Below, in pieces: positions 1 to 13,600 of a stretch of 64,000 nt of DNA. The stretch spans positions 7,502,001 to 7,566,000 of the forward strand of contig NC_135059.1 in NCBI RefSeq assembly GCF_051014685.1, in the 5' to 3' direction. The stretch comes from Ptiloglossa arizonensis (taxonomy: Eukaryota; Arthropoda; Insecta; Hymenoptera; Colletidae). The notes under the pieces were generated by a model. It had not been told where the DNA came from. It ran no database searches and saw nothing but the letters and a program-made list of their open reading frames with translations. The position numbers were made by a program, and so were the translations under genes. Position 1 is the first letter of the stretch. The number at the start of each line of letters is the position of its first letter.

Positions 1-1199
1 TGCGAAGTATATAAAAATGTTCCGTTTCAAATTAATTTTACGACTTAACCCTTTGGACTCGAGAGGAGATCCTCGCTCGCCATCTAATTCACCGTACTAT
101 TTTCCATCCGGGAAAACTTCGTGGTTTGTTTAAAGTTAATTCGAATTGGAATTGAAATATTACGTTCTCGTAGAGTGTAAACGCATGTACGCGAAGTATA
201 TAAAAATGTTCCGTTCTAGATTCATTTTACGACTTAAAGAATTTTCTTAAGGCGTCGGTTGCTGGTAGCGAAGAACCCTCGAGTGCAAAGGGTTAATATT
301 GCAATAACAATTTAACGCGTTGACTTCCACGTAAGTTTCTTACAATCGAGGATGTCATCGACGTTCATTCGAATCGTGAAATAGTAAAAAGATTGGATAA
401 TTTATCGGTGTGTTTATTTAATGGTATCACTGACGAGAGTAATGCTGTTTGAAAGTTTACAAGTACCAGGGTTCGTTGCTCGTAAACCATTTAGAGGAAC
501 GTTGTAAGTTTACAATGTGTTAACGTGTTAATTTTCATCGTTCGCTAACAATCTTAAGTATCGGGTATGTTACTGCACGATAGTTATTCGAGTAACCACT
601 CCTCCAATTACTTTGAACGATGTTATTACCAATGCAGCTGTTTCATTCGTTCTCGATCTAATTGAACCAATTGTACAAGGTACGTCATTAAAGATTGCCG
701 TAAGTAATAATTTCTTGTTTGTTGAATCAGATAAGGCAACGACACCCTGTTCTCTGAAAATCGATACGTAATCACCTATAATGATCTCCTCTCGTACCTT
801 GAGAACCTTTTTTTATATCTCTATGAGCTTCTGGTATCGAATGTTATTTCCTTCCACTATAATACTACATTTTAAACGGAGTAACGAGTATTTAAACTGT
901 TTTAATTGCAACGTTTCGAAATTATTCGGTTACTCGTTGTCGATTATTGCAAACATAAATAAACGTGCAAAGTAGTTACAAAACAACAATGGTAGGAAAT
1001 GGTCGATTTTCCTTTGAGGGGAAAATAATTAGAGGATAATGGTTGCTCAAAATTTTAACGATAAGGTTGTAAAAATTACGTTCGAATGTGAATACGAAAC
1101 CATCGTTATCGCGGTAATCTTTATTTTAAGATTCACTTGCCAAATAATCGTCGAGATGATCGAAGATACCAAAAGTTTGCAGAAAGTAAGAACTAGTAG
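1..1199. other. Non-coding sequence with a local duplication
   Basis: No convincing exon is visible. A block with cgaagtatataaaaatgtt followed by ccgtt and attttacgacttaa occurs at about 3-52 and again at about 191-240. A CTCGAG-containing motif beside a run reading ccctttg or its complement occurs at about 51-62 and 277-295. The region is presumably an intron of the ankyrin gene, because exon 1628-1829 starts in mid-module. Confidence 0.5.
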
Positions 1200-1511
1200 A
1201 TTGTTCGAAAAGTGATTTCGTTTTTTTTTTGGTGAAAATGCAACACAATTTTCTTAGAGTGTGCAAACATTTTATTAAATTATATACTCTCCATTTTGAA
1301 TAGAGATTTCGTTTTTTTTTTGGTGAAAATGAAACACGATTTTCTCAGAGTGTACAAACATTATTAAATCATATACTCTCCATTTTGAATAGTGATTTCG
1401 TTTTTTTTTTGGTGAAAATGAAACACGATCTTTTTAGAGTATACAAACATTTGATTAAATTATATACTCTCCATTTTGGAAAACGAAATCACTTTCCGAA
1501 CAACCCGATAT
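1200..1511. mobile_element. Mariner-like MITE with internal unit in three tandem copies
   Basis: The left end resembles ttgttcgaaaagtgatttcg. The right end, aacgaaatcactttccgaac then aacccgata, is its reverse complement. Between them the internal segment (gtgatttcg, T-run, ggtgaaaatg, acattttattaaa, ctccattttg) is present three times with a period of about 92 bp. Other copies in the window hold the unit once. The element lies in an intron of the ankyrin gene. Confidence 0.75.
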
Positions 1512-1627
1512 TTCCTGCGTAAGAGCAACAATCGACAATTCATTGACCGATTGTTCTTTTCTGCATCCCATCGATCTTTGTGAACGATTTGGATTCTAAT
1601 CGAGTTTCGTGTATTCGATTTTTCCAG

Positions 1628-4600
1628 GAAGGTAGGACAGCGTTACATTATTGCGCTGCTTGCAAGGATCCCGAGACAGTTTGGGATGTACTGGTAGAAG
1701 GCGATTGTGACGCAAGTATTTGTGACAAAAAGGGCAATCCAGCAGCCTACTATCTGGAACACAGCTCAGAGATCGAGTTATCGGAACCGGAGAGCATGTC
1801 TCGCCGGAAGACGGGCAGTAACAAGGAAAGTGAGTGACTTTAATCAACCAATCCCTCTCTTTCTTCTGGAAACTCCTTGCTCTTGATACATCAATTTGCG
1901 ATAACTTCAAATATAATGAAAAACAACGTGTACGGTAAATTTTCCACCAACGGGGCACACAATAGGATAGATTTGTTCAACGATTACTGCTTCAAGTCTA
2001 AAATGGTGACCTCTATCCTCAAGAATTGTAAATAACTTATCAAGTACTTGTTACGTATCGTTTCGTACTTTACATTTTTATTAGTTTAGAATTTTAAAAC
2101 AGGAAAGTGGCATTCTCGTACTTTACAATAACTCGTCGATATTTTCTAGTTGTGCAAATTTTAGTTTCAGCGAATACTCGAGTATTGTAAATAACTTATT
2201 AAGTACTTGTTACGTATCGTTTCGTACTTTACATTTTTATTAGTTTAGAATTTTCAAACAGGAAAATGGCATTCTCGTGCTTTACAATAACTCGTCGATA
2301 TTTTCTAGTTGTGCAAATTTTAGTTTGAGCGAATACTCGAGTATTGTAAATAACTTATTAAGTACTTGTTACGTATCGTTTCGTACTTTACATTTTTATT
2401 AGTTTAGAATTTTAAAACAGGAAAGTGGCATTCTCATACTTTACAATAACTCGTCGATATTTTCTAGTTGTGCAAATTTTAGTTTCAGCGAATACTCGAG
2501 TATTGTAAATAACTTATTAAGTACTTGTTACGTACTGTTTCGTACTTTACATTTTTATTAGTTTAGAATTTTCAAATAGGAAAGTGGCTTTACAATAACT
2601 CGTCGATATTTTCTAGTTGTGCAAATTTTAGTTTGAGCGAATACTCGAGTATTGTAAATAACTTATTAAGTACTTGTTACGTACTGTTTCGTAGTTTACA
2701 TTTTTATTAGTTTAGAATTTTCAAACAGTAAAGTGGCACTCTTATGCTTTACAATAACTCGTCGATATTTTCTGTTTGTGCAAATTTACGTTTGAGCGAA
2801 CACTCGAGTTTGTCCTTTCGATTTTTTCAAAAAAAAAACGATCCTCCGTATTACATACGAGCAACGTGTACAGATTTCTTCGTAAGCTCAATCTCGTAAG
2901 ATTTCTTTCAATCGCATCTTGCAATCTTTTTATGGATTTTGTTCGCACAATGCACGATTCGTTCCGTATAAATGATCAACGATGTTGACACTGTGATAAC
3001 TGGTCACGGTTGACATACGTGGGTTTTTTTTCTCGAACGTTTGTCTCGGAATATTTATTACGTTACTGCGATTGTTTCGTACTACGTAATGTAAACTCAT
3101 CGAAAGAGAATTCCATTGAAAATAATTTACAACGCGAACGAAACAATTATTGTCAGGGTCAATGAAATCCATCGAAAGACCAGTCCAATGCACAAAACGT
3201 CATCGAGCGTGAATTTTTTCTTGCAGAGCCATTTTACAATCACCTCGAAATGAAACAAGTATTCCAGATATGAGAGAACATAGCCAGTCTATTGGTCAGT
3301 AACCGAATGAAATGTACCGGGTCCTATAAAAGTTGTTTCTTATTTAATTCGAAACGATCGATGCACCTTTCAGTTGTACGCAATTATTAATTAAATACAC
3401 GGATCGATTGAAAGCAGCTTGATAAATGGATTCCCGGCAACCTTGCCGAAGGCTGTATTTCATTCATTCCCCGCCTCGGGTGGATATAGCTTCCTTGACT
3501 TATACCTAACGGAATCTACCCGTAATAACTAGGAGGAATCGATAGGACTTGAATTTCTAAGGCAAGGAAAACTGAGGCGAACGATAGGATGACGTATTCT
3601 AATCGATTGAATGGCGAATTATTAAGAGATGCATAAGAATTGTATTTCTTGGAAGTCTCGTTAACATTGCAACGATGCAAAAGAGGTCCCTCGATAACCC
3701 CTTCTAAAAGTAATACGTGTGCAGAGTGTACCGAAAATCGTAGCGTGACATTCGTTCGTTCTACGTGTAAAGAATAAGTCGAAAAATAGATAAGGAACTT
3801 TTTTTCGTTCGAGGAACGCTTCGTTTTCGAGGAAATCGACAATGAAGTTTACAACGTGCCGTCGTTAGTCGTTAGTTTCACGAATACTAAATTCAGAAGC
3901 TAATTACACGCGATAATAATAACAGCAGGCGAACAACGACGTTGCTGGAAGTCGTGATACGTGTTCGAATGCGAATAGAGTAGTTAAATATGAAGAAATT
4001 CGTTCGATCGATTCTCGTTACCTTTCAAGTATACTCGAGGGAACTTTATGGTCAATTTTCTCGAAATTTTTCCTCTCTTATTCTTTACACGTCGAATCAC
4101 CTCCTGCGCGGTGCACCGCGATGCACCGCGATGCACCACGATTTTCGGTGCACCTTGTGTAACGTATATTGAAACTAATAGCTCCACGATCGATTTTCAC
4201 GTAAGACAGAATGAAAGAACTTTCGAAAGCAAAGTGGAAGTTCCCGGGCATCGTAATCCTACGTGTATTTCGATGATCGACGACCTATTTCCTTCATGAA
4301 AGCACCTAGCGTTCGCCATTTAAAATTCAATACTGAACTGTTCGAAGAAAATTCTAAATAACAGTTCCACAAAGTCGAGACCGAGTCTCCATGGTAAATC
4401 AATGATGATTGATCCGTCGATCAATGGAACTATGTACAATATTGTTTTTACAAAAATGTTGCTGGTTAAACGAACGATTAGATAACGATTACGTTCGGTT
4501 TAGTGGGAAACAATTATTACATAAAACTACCGTGTACGTGATAATAATTGTCACTTGGATCAGAATGAAATTCTCGGTCTTCCTGAACATTATCAAAGAA

Positions 4601-7600
4601 TATTAAACAATCTGATATCGAACATCAACAATCGGAACATTTTATTCCGAAATATTTTCACAGGGTAATTGAACTCTTTTTCGAAAGTATTTGTATTTGT
4701 TTATCGCAGTAACGCAATAAATATCTTGCATCTCGATTACTCGCTTCGGAACTTCTTCGTCGTTTTTCAAAAATCAAACGAAACAGAATTTTATTTTAGT
4801 TATCGTTACTCTACTTTTTACGGTAAATTATAATTTTTGGTTGCTCTTCTCGAGTTTTTCGCAAGAAAATGATCGTGTCGCGTTGAATAGTAAAAATGGC
4901 CATCGAATTATCGAAGCTGGCACTGGAACTTTCGTTAAATTGATAGACCTCGAAGCTGCATTAAATTGTCATAAGCTGTTGGCGTTTTACGTGGCGCACG
5001 GAGTCAGTGTGCAACGCCTGCAGTATACACTGGCATTTCCGCCTACATTGATTGATCTATTTACCAAGAAAGCATAGACTACGTACAGTGTAAACAGTGT
5101 CAGCGATGTGACGAGGTCCGTGCACCCTTCTGGTCTCTTAAAAATTTATTAATCCACCGTGAATCACGCAATCCGAGTCGAAATAGCATATTACGTATTG
5201 CGATGCATACGATTGTTGCAATTTCGTTTCGAACGAGATATACGTACCCACGGTGAACATTTTTGAATTTGAACAACGCGTGCAGGGGACAGATTCGAAA
5301 TAACATTTCAATCTTTCGTTAGCCATTAATGTTATCTGGAATCAAATTGAATATCGATTCGGTTGGAGTAACAGGAATTTCAAATAATAAAACCGCGTAT
5401 TCCGTTGCGCATCTTTTCAAATTCGTCTCGATCTACCGATCAATCGAATTACGTATAATTTTGTATTCGAATAAACGTTGCCAGCTGTTCGTAAAAAATT
5501 CTTTACTCGTAATCGCGATGTGCACGTACGTGCACATTTTCGACGTAATTCTTGCAAGTTTGCGAGTATTAGATGATATTTCGTTTAATTTCCTCAACAA
5601 TGTCTGGCTCGAGTTATGTAAAAATCGATGACTCATTGACGATCAAAGATGTTCGTCGTAACAGATTTAATTGCACGATTGCGTTTTCTCTGAACCGTTC
5701 TTCTTCAACGTTGAATTCTGTTTTCAATTTCCTGTATTAAATTGAATTTCTCGGTAACTCCTAATCGATACGACTTTGTTTTCTTAACCCCAGAAGAGCA
5801 ACAATGTTGAACGCAAAATCGATTTTTGCGGGTAAACGGATTCACGTATCTAAAATATTTACCGCAGAGCTCCAACACGCGATGTAGTTACAAATCTGGT
5901 CACTCGTAAATTCTTAACAAAGTAGTCATACCTCGAGGGAAAAAGGCCACAGGTTATTACGATACCTAATTCGTACAACAACAAATTCTACGCGTTCCAA
6001 TTGATACGAATCACGATGAATTTTTCAGGGACGTAAACGTCAGAAATTTTGTTTAATTTATCCTCGAAACGAAAGATAAAATCGCAACGAATTTTCAGGG
6101 GTCGCACACTCTTCGAAATTTTATGTTACGATCGAAATGAAAAGGTGGCTAGCTGCGTTTGATGAATTACGCTCGCATATTTCTCTTCGCGATATTTCGT
6201 GAAGTCACGAAACACTTTGTGCGAAGCACTTATCGATTGCACGTTAATTCAATGAGAAAAAAAAAAACGAACAACAGAGACGTTGAATAAAGTGACGTAA
6301 GTCGTAAAAATTGAAAAACGACTCTTTCAGATTTGGATTTCAAACCTTCCAATATAAGAATATGGATACACAATCGAGACATCGGGAAATTGCAACAGGT
6401 TTTATGGGAAGGACATGGAAACAAACTGCGCGTCGAGACCAGCAACAATCCTCGTGTAAGAAGATTTTTAGAAGCTGTCCCCTTCATAATGGTTCGTATC
6501 CTGGATAAAATTTTAAATCAATTCCTTCACGAATAATAGAAATTACTTTTCAGACTTTCATGGACTTACCGATATAAATGAAATATTTCAGAATTCATTC
6601 CGGGTGTATTATTTTGAAAATATTCTTTACTTGAAAATTAATTTCTATATTTTGATCACAGGGTACCGTAAAAGACGTCCATGCAGCCACGGTGCAGAAC
6701 GATTTGGAGGAATTGAAAAAGAAAATTGACTCCACGTCACCCATCGCTCTGTGCAGCAAAGATTCCAATGGTTTGAACGTCCTGCACAAGGTTCGTGACG
6801 AACGAAATTCGTATCAATAAATATTCTACGAATTTAAACAATATTGTTCAAATGTTGAAACCATCGGTAGGCTGCTGGATTAGGACACACGGAAATTGCA
6901 CGAGAAATCCTCTCGAGATACCCATCGGTCGTGGAAGCGCAAGACAACGATGGGAAAACGCCACTGCATTATGCAGCTGCAGTGAAAGACGATGGGGAAT
7001 CGTATAATTTGTTAACGGAGTACGGGGCCGACGAAAGCAAATTGGACAATGTGAGTATTCAGTGCGTTGAATAAATTCGTTAAAAATTTCAATCGATCAG
7101 AGATTGTAATCTAATAGAATCAGAGATTAAAGTAGAGAGTCGGAGATCGATGGTAGAAAGAACGAAATAGAAAGAAAATAGGTTTTGCAATCGATGCAAT
7201 AATTTCTACATATACAGAGTATCCGATTTTAATGTATAAATGCAAATTACTCGTAAACTAGCCACTGTATGAAAAATAGTTTGGACAGAAATTGAACGAT
7301 TTCGAGGGTTGATATTATATCTGTTGTAATTTTTTTTCATACTAACTTGTAAAATGAACATTACGTGTAAAAGAAAGATACTCGTACGAACCTTAATATT
7401 ATTTACACATCACCGAAATTACCGTACAATTTTCAAATAGAAAATTTGATTCGAAATCAAATGTCTCGAATTACAACATTTGCACTTAAGTTGCATTTCT
7501 TCTTGTTAGAGACAAAAAGCAGCAGCTTTCTACAAGAACCGACCCTCGGACGTGGATCAGTCGCTCTTAAGCGTGATACCGGAAGCGCCTCGAGTCTCGA

Positions 7601-10600
7601 AACCATCGTACCCCAAGCACTGGGATTGGAGGATTTTAGAAGCGGAGGAATCGGTATCGAGAGGTATGAAGAAAGTCAGTAGCGCCGACATTGACAGCGC
7701 GTTTGGCAGCGCAGAGTCTGCATCGAAAAATTTCAGCAGATCCATGGAACAGGTACCATCGCAACCGATTAATTAAATTCTCTAACCCCCTCGAGTATGA
7801 ACACACATTTCCGAATGATTCAATTCTCTAACCACCTCGAGTACGAACACACATTTCCGAATGATTCAATTCTCTAACCCCCTCGAGTATGAACATACAT
7901 TTCCAAATCGTTCTGTATATAAGCTGAATACCATTAACGAAAAGTAATATATTTCTGGAACGTTGTTCCTTCGTTTCGTGGAAATTCGTACTCGTTAACA
8001 ATGTTGACCTGCCTATATCGAAGAAGAATAGAAAAAAAGACTACAACGAATTTTTAAATTCGAATTTTAAACGAATTTTCAAATTTCCGTGAAATTAATG
8101 AGCAATTTAACGGGATAGATAAAGCACGGGGAAGACGATCGGCAGAAAGGCCAGCAGGAAGACTCGAGAAACGCCGAAGAGACGGAAACTGTCGAAAATC
8201 CAGAGAACGCAGAGAACGAGGAGAACGTGGAAAATACAGAGGACACGGAGAACACGGAGGATGCAAAGGAAGCGGACGACGAGACAGAGGACGCGAAAGA
8301 TACGGAAAATGGGAACGACGCGGATGGTGCAAACGACAAAGAAGCAGCTGAGAACAAAATTGAGAATACCGCGCAAGGTGAATCGACGAATGCGGAGGAT
8401 GGGGAGGAAAGATCCTCGGATGACGACGTGGTAACGGGTGCACCGATTCAAGAGGCCGAGGAGACGGCCACCGATCACGAAAATGACGAACAGAAGGAGT
8501 CGTCGGAGACCGAAGCCGAGAATAAAGACGAAGAGGAAACTCCAAAATCGGCGGATACCACGGACGCTGCGGAAACGGAGGACGCCGAGCACGAGGAGAA
8601 GAACAAGGAACACGAAGAGAGAAACGAGCCGAGCACTGGTGATTCTGGTGTCGATGATCCAGGAAACGACGAAGATCAGGTACAGTCGTCATAACACTTA
8701 AACGAAACCAATTTTAGGAATTTAAACGGCCCCGGCACCCGCACACGCAACAGACCGATTTACACGCACAGTGAAAAGTAAGATACGTAATAAGTATATT
8801 ATATATATAACGTCAATATGAATTAACGGAAATAAGGTAGGAGTACAATGCTGGTTCCACGCTTCGATTAACGTTTGGTGAGTGTAGAATAAGGATTAAG
8901 TCAGTATATGTAACCATGGACTTACCAACGTTTAGAAGTATCAGGTTAAGTAACCAAACATTGTGTATTGAAGTTAAGGAACGATCGAAATATTATACAG
9001 TATGTTGTTTGTCACGCACAAATATACCAATAAATAAATAACTGAACAAAGGACCTCTGTTATGTAACTTCTGAACACAACAGTCCCATGAACGCTCGAA
9101 GACAGATTTTCGGATCACATTCGTGTCTTCGTTCTTTTCTTTTCGTTCCTCGCAAACTTTATTTACCGGCAACCAGACGTTTATTATTTGTCATTTAGAA
9201 AAGAGGAATACCAATTATTTATAGTGCTATATATTTCAATCGATCATTTTCACGTGCTGTACGATCCGTTCTAAATAAATCCAACAATGTTCAATTAACG
9301 AGAAAACGGTATACAACGATAATGGTGGATCGTCTTCGACGATAGCATTTCTGATCGACTGTACGACTTTATTTCTTTCGAATCTTGGCTCGTAGATTAC
9401 ATTCAAATTGACAACTGTGTTATTCTCTTTTAATTTTCACCTCAAATTCACACCAACCGCAATTTTATTACCCTCGTGATCAAAGATTCGAAGGAAACTT
9501 AAACGCAACATACTTCGGCCATCTTGGACTCTCTCAAAGCGGGACTTTCAAAAAAAAAGCATTCAACGTTGAACACAAACGACAATTTACACCATTGTTT
9601 AACCACTCGACGAAATGAATCGAATTGCGCTAAACGATTGTCAAAGAACGCAAAACACACACATACACACAACCACAGAAACAATTGATCAAGTAACGTC
9701 GTTCGATCGATAAAAAATACCGACGAAAATAATGTACATATACGCATCGACACGCAACGTAGAGAAAACGCGAGGACGAAAATGAGAAATCGATTCGCGG
9801 TTAGATTGCCATTTATGATTAATACTTACCTTTATTGATCGACACGTGCAACTCGCGCGCATGGTTTCTCACCTGCACATGATTAGCAGGTCATCGCTGG
9901 AGAACACGAGGAGCTTCCGGAAACAGAACTGAACGAGGGCACCATGACGGCGGACCCTGAAATAGAGAAGCTGCTGGAGAACGGGAACATGGAACAATTG
10001 GCCACTTTGGTTCTGAACGGGGAGGGCAGAAGATTGATCGGTCGACGTTCGGGGAATCCTGAGCTGCAGGCTTTCATCGATCGTGTTCCATCTTACATGG
10101 TATTACGCGTTAGTTGTCGCGAGAAAATGTTTTCAACCGGCTCGCTCGTTGCGGAAGTGTTCGTCATCGCGCGCATTACATGTAAATTACGGGACAACAG
10201 ATTATAGCCTTTATCGATGCGTTAATTAACGTGTTCCGGCTTACCTACAAAGCCGTAAATATCGTTATTCTTTTTCCGTTTAATAAAAAAAACGACACGG
10301 TATCGAGTTCAGTCTACTTGGTCGATACTCGAAGAAACTTGATACCAATTCTCAATAATCGGAATCGTTCAATGGGTTACGTAATTTTCTCCTCCATCGT
10401 GGAAAATGTCTCAATTTTTTGTACCTATTGAAAATATTGCACCGAAGTAACGATTTAATCTACCGGCTACGTATATTCTCGATTACATTTTATTAAATTG
10501 TAATTAGAAGTAATTGGATTGTAATTAGAATATTAGAAACTAATTTCGTTTTTTTTTTTTTTTTTTTTTTTGGTGGAAATGAAACACGATTCTTTTTAGA

Positions 10601-13600
10601 GTGTATAGACATTTTATTAAATTGTATATTCTCCATTTTGGTGAACGAATTGACTTTACGAACAACCCAATGTTATTACCGAGGAAACGAAAGACGAATG
10701 TAAATTATGAGAATATCACCGAAGGAAATCATTCGTGTCTCTAGATCCTTTGTTTCAGAATTTGTTGAATGCTTTCAGGGAAAAATCCACGCTGTCCACA
10801 TGGCAGCACGAGAGGGAAACTTGAGAGATCTGCAAAGTTCGTTGGATCGGCGCAAATTTGCAGTTGCAAGAGATGGCTCGTCGCCGCATGGTGCAACACC
10901 GCTTCATGTCGCAGTGGTGTTTGGAAATACCACAATTATTAGGTACATTGACCCAAAACGTACAATCGTATCAATTGTGAACACCTGCGTTTGAAATTTT
11001 AAGTTTATTCGATTTAAAATCACTCGTTTGTAACTTGTCGCTACGTACATTCGTATTTTAGCGAATCAAGGCATTGATTTTACAATCGTATCAATTGTAA
11101 ACACCTTATAAACACCTGCGTTTGAAATTTTAAGTTTATTCGATTTAGAATCACTCGTTTGTAACTTGTCGTTACGTACATTCGTATTTTAGCGAATCAA
11201 GGCATTGATTTTACAATCGTATCAATTGTAAACACCTTATAAACACCTGCGTTTCAAATTTTAAGTTTATTCGATTTAGAATCACTCGTTTGTAACTTGT
11301 CGCTACGTAGATTCGTATTTTAGCGAATCAAGGCATTGCTTTTACAATCGTATCAATTATAAACACCTTATAAACATCTGTATTTAAAATTTTAAGTCCA
11401 TTTGATCTGGGATCACTCGTTTGTAACTTGTAGATTCGTATTTCAGCGAATCGAGGCATTGATTTTACGCTTACAAACACATGTTTATCTTCCAACATCA
11501 TTGAGATTACTTCTATCACAAAAAGTTTAGAATTACGACATTCGTACATTGGTCTTCGCAAAACGTATCGACTTTGTTGCGCGTTGACGAAATGACGAAA
11601 AAGAAACGAGGAATAAAAAATAGATTATTATAATTATAGAAAAAAACGACGTCGACTTTCGTTCAATTTGGACACGACCGTAGATTATCGTTTGTTTCTT
11701 TTTCGTCGTGACACGTGAACGGTAGAAATCTCGTTAATGAAATCGAACGAACAACAACGTAAGAAGTTTTACATTGCAATCGTCTTCGCGAAGTTTATTT
11801 CGCGCTACAACGACCAGAGAAATTAAAAATACGATCAAGTATTTCTTACGATAAGTATCATCTTTTTGTCAAGTTCTATTCGAGTTTTATCGATCTTCAG
11901 GTATCTGGCGGGAAGGTTTCCGGAAACTGCACACGCAATCGACCTAGATGGCCGAACACCATTGCATTATGCAGCAACCCTCGCGGACAACGGCCATTAT
12001 TACAACCTTTTGCTTCATTTGGGTGCCAATCCTCTGATTCAAGACAATGTGAGTAAAATATCTTCCATAATCGATCGTTTCAGATAAAATGAGAATTTGT
12101 TTTCAACGATTTCGATCGACGATTCGTGGAAAAGATTATCGCAAAATAATGAGCAATTTTTAGAAGCGTACCGAGATTCTTTAGATACTATTTATCATTC
12201 CGTGGTAAAAATAATATTTCACTTTCGTCGAGTGTCGAGTACGCTGTCCCAATTTTTTACTTTCAAACTTTCGAAATATTCGTAACAATTACCGTCCGAA
12301 TTACGAAAAACGAAACGAAAACAATTTCTCCATTGTTCGTACGAATTTCACGGAACTTGTACGCGATGTAATTTTAATTGTCATGTATTTAAATAAATCG
12401 CTGGTACTTTGTCACGTAGTTTCGGCAAAAGGCGGACTATTACAAGCAAAATCAGACCGAGTTCTCGCACAAAACACTCCTACGTGATTTCGGGGCTAAC
12501 GAGAAACTGGCCGACGAAATGTTGACGGACAAAGGTATTTCATTCAAACGTGCCACTTACGAGCATCATCGATCACACCGAATAAAAACCGTACAATGAT
12601 CGCTCGAAGCACTGTCGCAGTTCTTGCTCCAGTTTTTCTTTTCTATTTTTTTTTTTAAACTACATTTCAATATACCGCCCGTGTGAACATACCAGCAGTA
12701 CGTCACGTTACTTCTTCACACGTGGGCGCTTCCACTCTCGTGTACCATTATCACGTATTAGAATCGTCGCCATTCGAAACCGACTAGCGTATCTTCCGTA
12801 CAAACGAAAAGCCACAGATTCATTAAAGATCGATAAATAACATCCGGTAACTCGTACCGCGTTCCAATGATCAAATAATCTGTTAACTCGTACCGCGTTC
12901 CAATGATCAAATAATCTGTTGACTCGTACCGCGTTCCAATGATCGAATAATCTATTAACTCGTACCGCGTTCCAAAATAATCAAATAATCTGTGAACTCG
13001 TACCGCGTTCAAATGACAAAAGAAAACTTCGAAAATTGATCAGCAATGGGCTTACAATCGCTCTCGAACCGTTGGTAAAATTCCGTATCGAAGCATTCGG
13101 TGGTTAATCGGTCCCCTAACCGTGTCTCACGATTGCCCGCGATTGTTCACGCATCGTTCTTCGTCTTTCATCCGGACGTTCATACGCTGATCTCGATGCT
13201 CGAGGCGAACAGTACCCGGAGGCGACAGTTACTCCGCACGTCGAGACATAACCGAGCCGGAGACCCTGGCCACCCTGGAGAGGTGTTTCCGACTGCTGGC
13301 CGGTACGAGACACGGTGTGACCCCGAAGTCTGCGACGAACTCCGGTACACTGCTCAGTCGTTGCCTGAAACGGCCCGTATTCGATGGTATCAAGCACCGT
13401 GTGACACGCATGGACCACAATCTCTTTGACGTGATCTGGCCCGCTTTAAAGAAACACGGCAACTCTACCTGCGACAGCAACACCAGCAGCGCTTATTCCT
13501 TCGTCGGCAACAACCACGAGGAGGATCAATCGACGTACGCGGTGGCTCCCGATTACGAGAGCTACGTCGTGTTCGCGGAATTCTTCGATCCGTTGATCCG

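Noticed and set aside
4841..5077. Open frame with GTGTFVKLIDLEAALNCHKL in the large ankyrin-gene intron
   Set aside because: It has a protein-like look but no homology I recognise, no acceptor of fitting phase, and a stop that would end the ankyrin gene prematurely.
8054..8692. 212-residue minus-strand open frame opposite the acidic exon
   Set aside because: It is the mirror of the GAG/GAC/AAC-rich coding exon, giving Arg/Pro/Leu-rich nonsense; the plus strand has matching splice sites and phase on both sides.
13100..13429. Plus-strand ORF overlapping the start of the kinase-like exon in another frame
   Set aside because: The other frame gives arginine kinase N-lobe similarity and fits the upstream donor phase; this one matches nothing.
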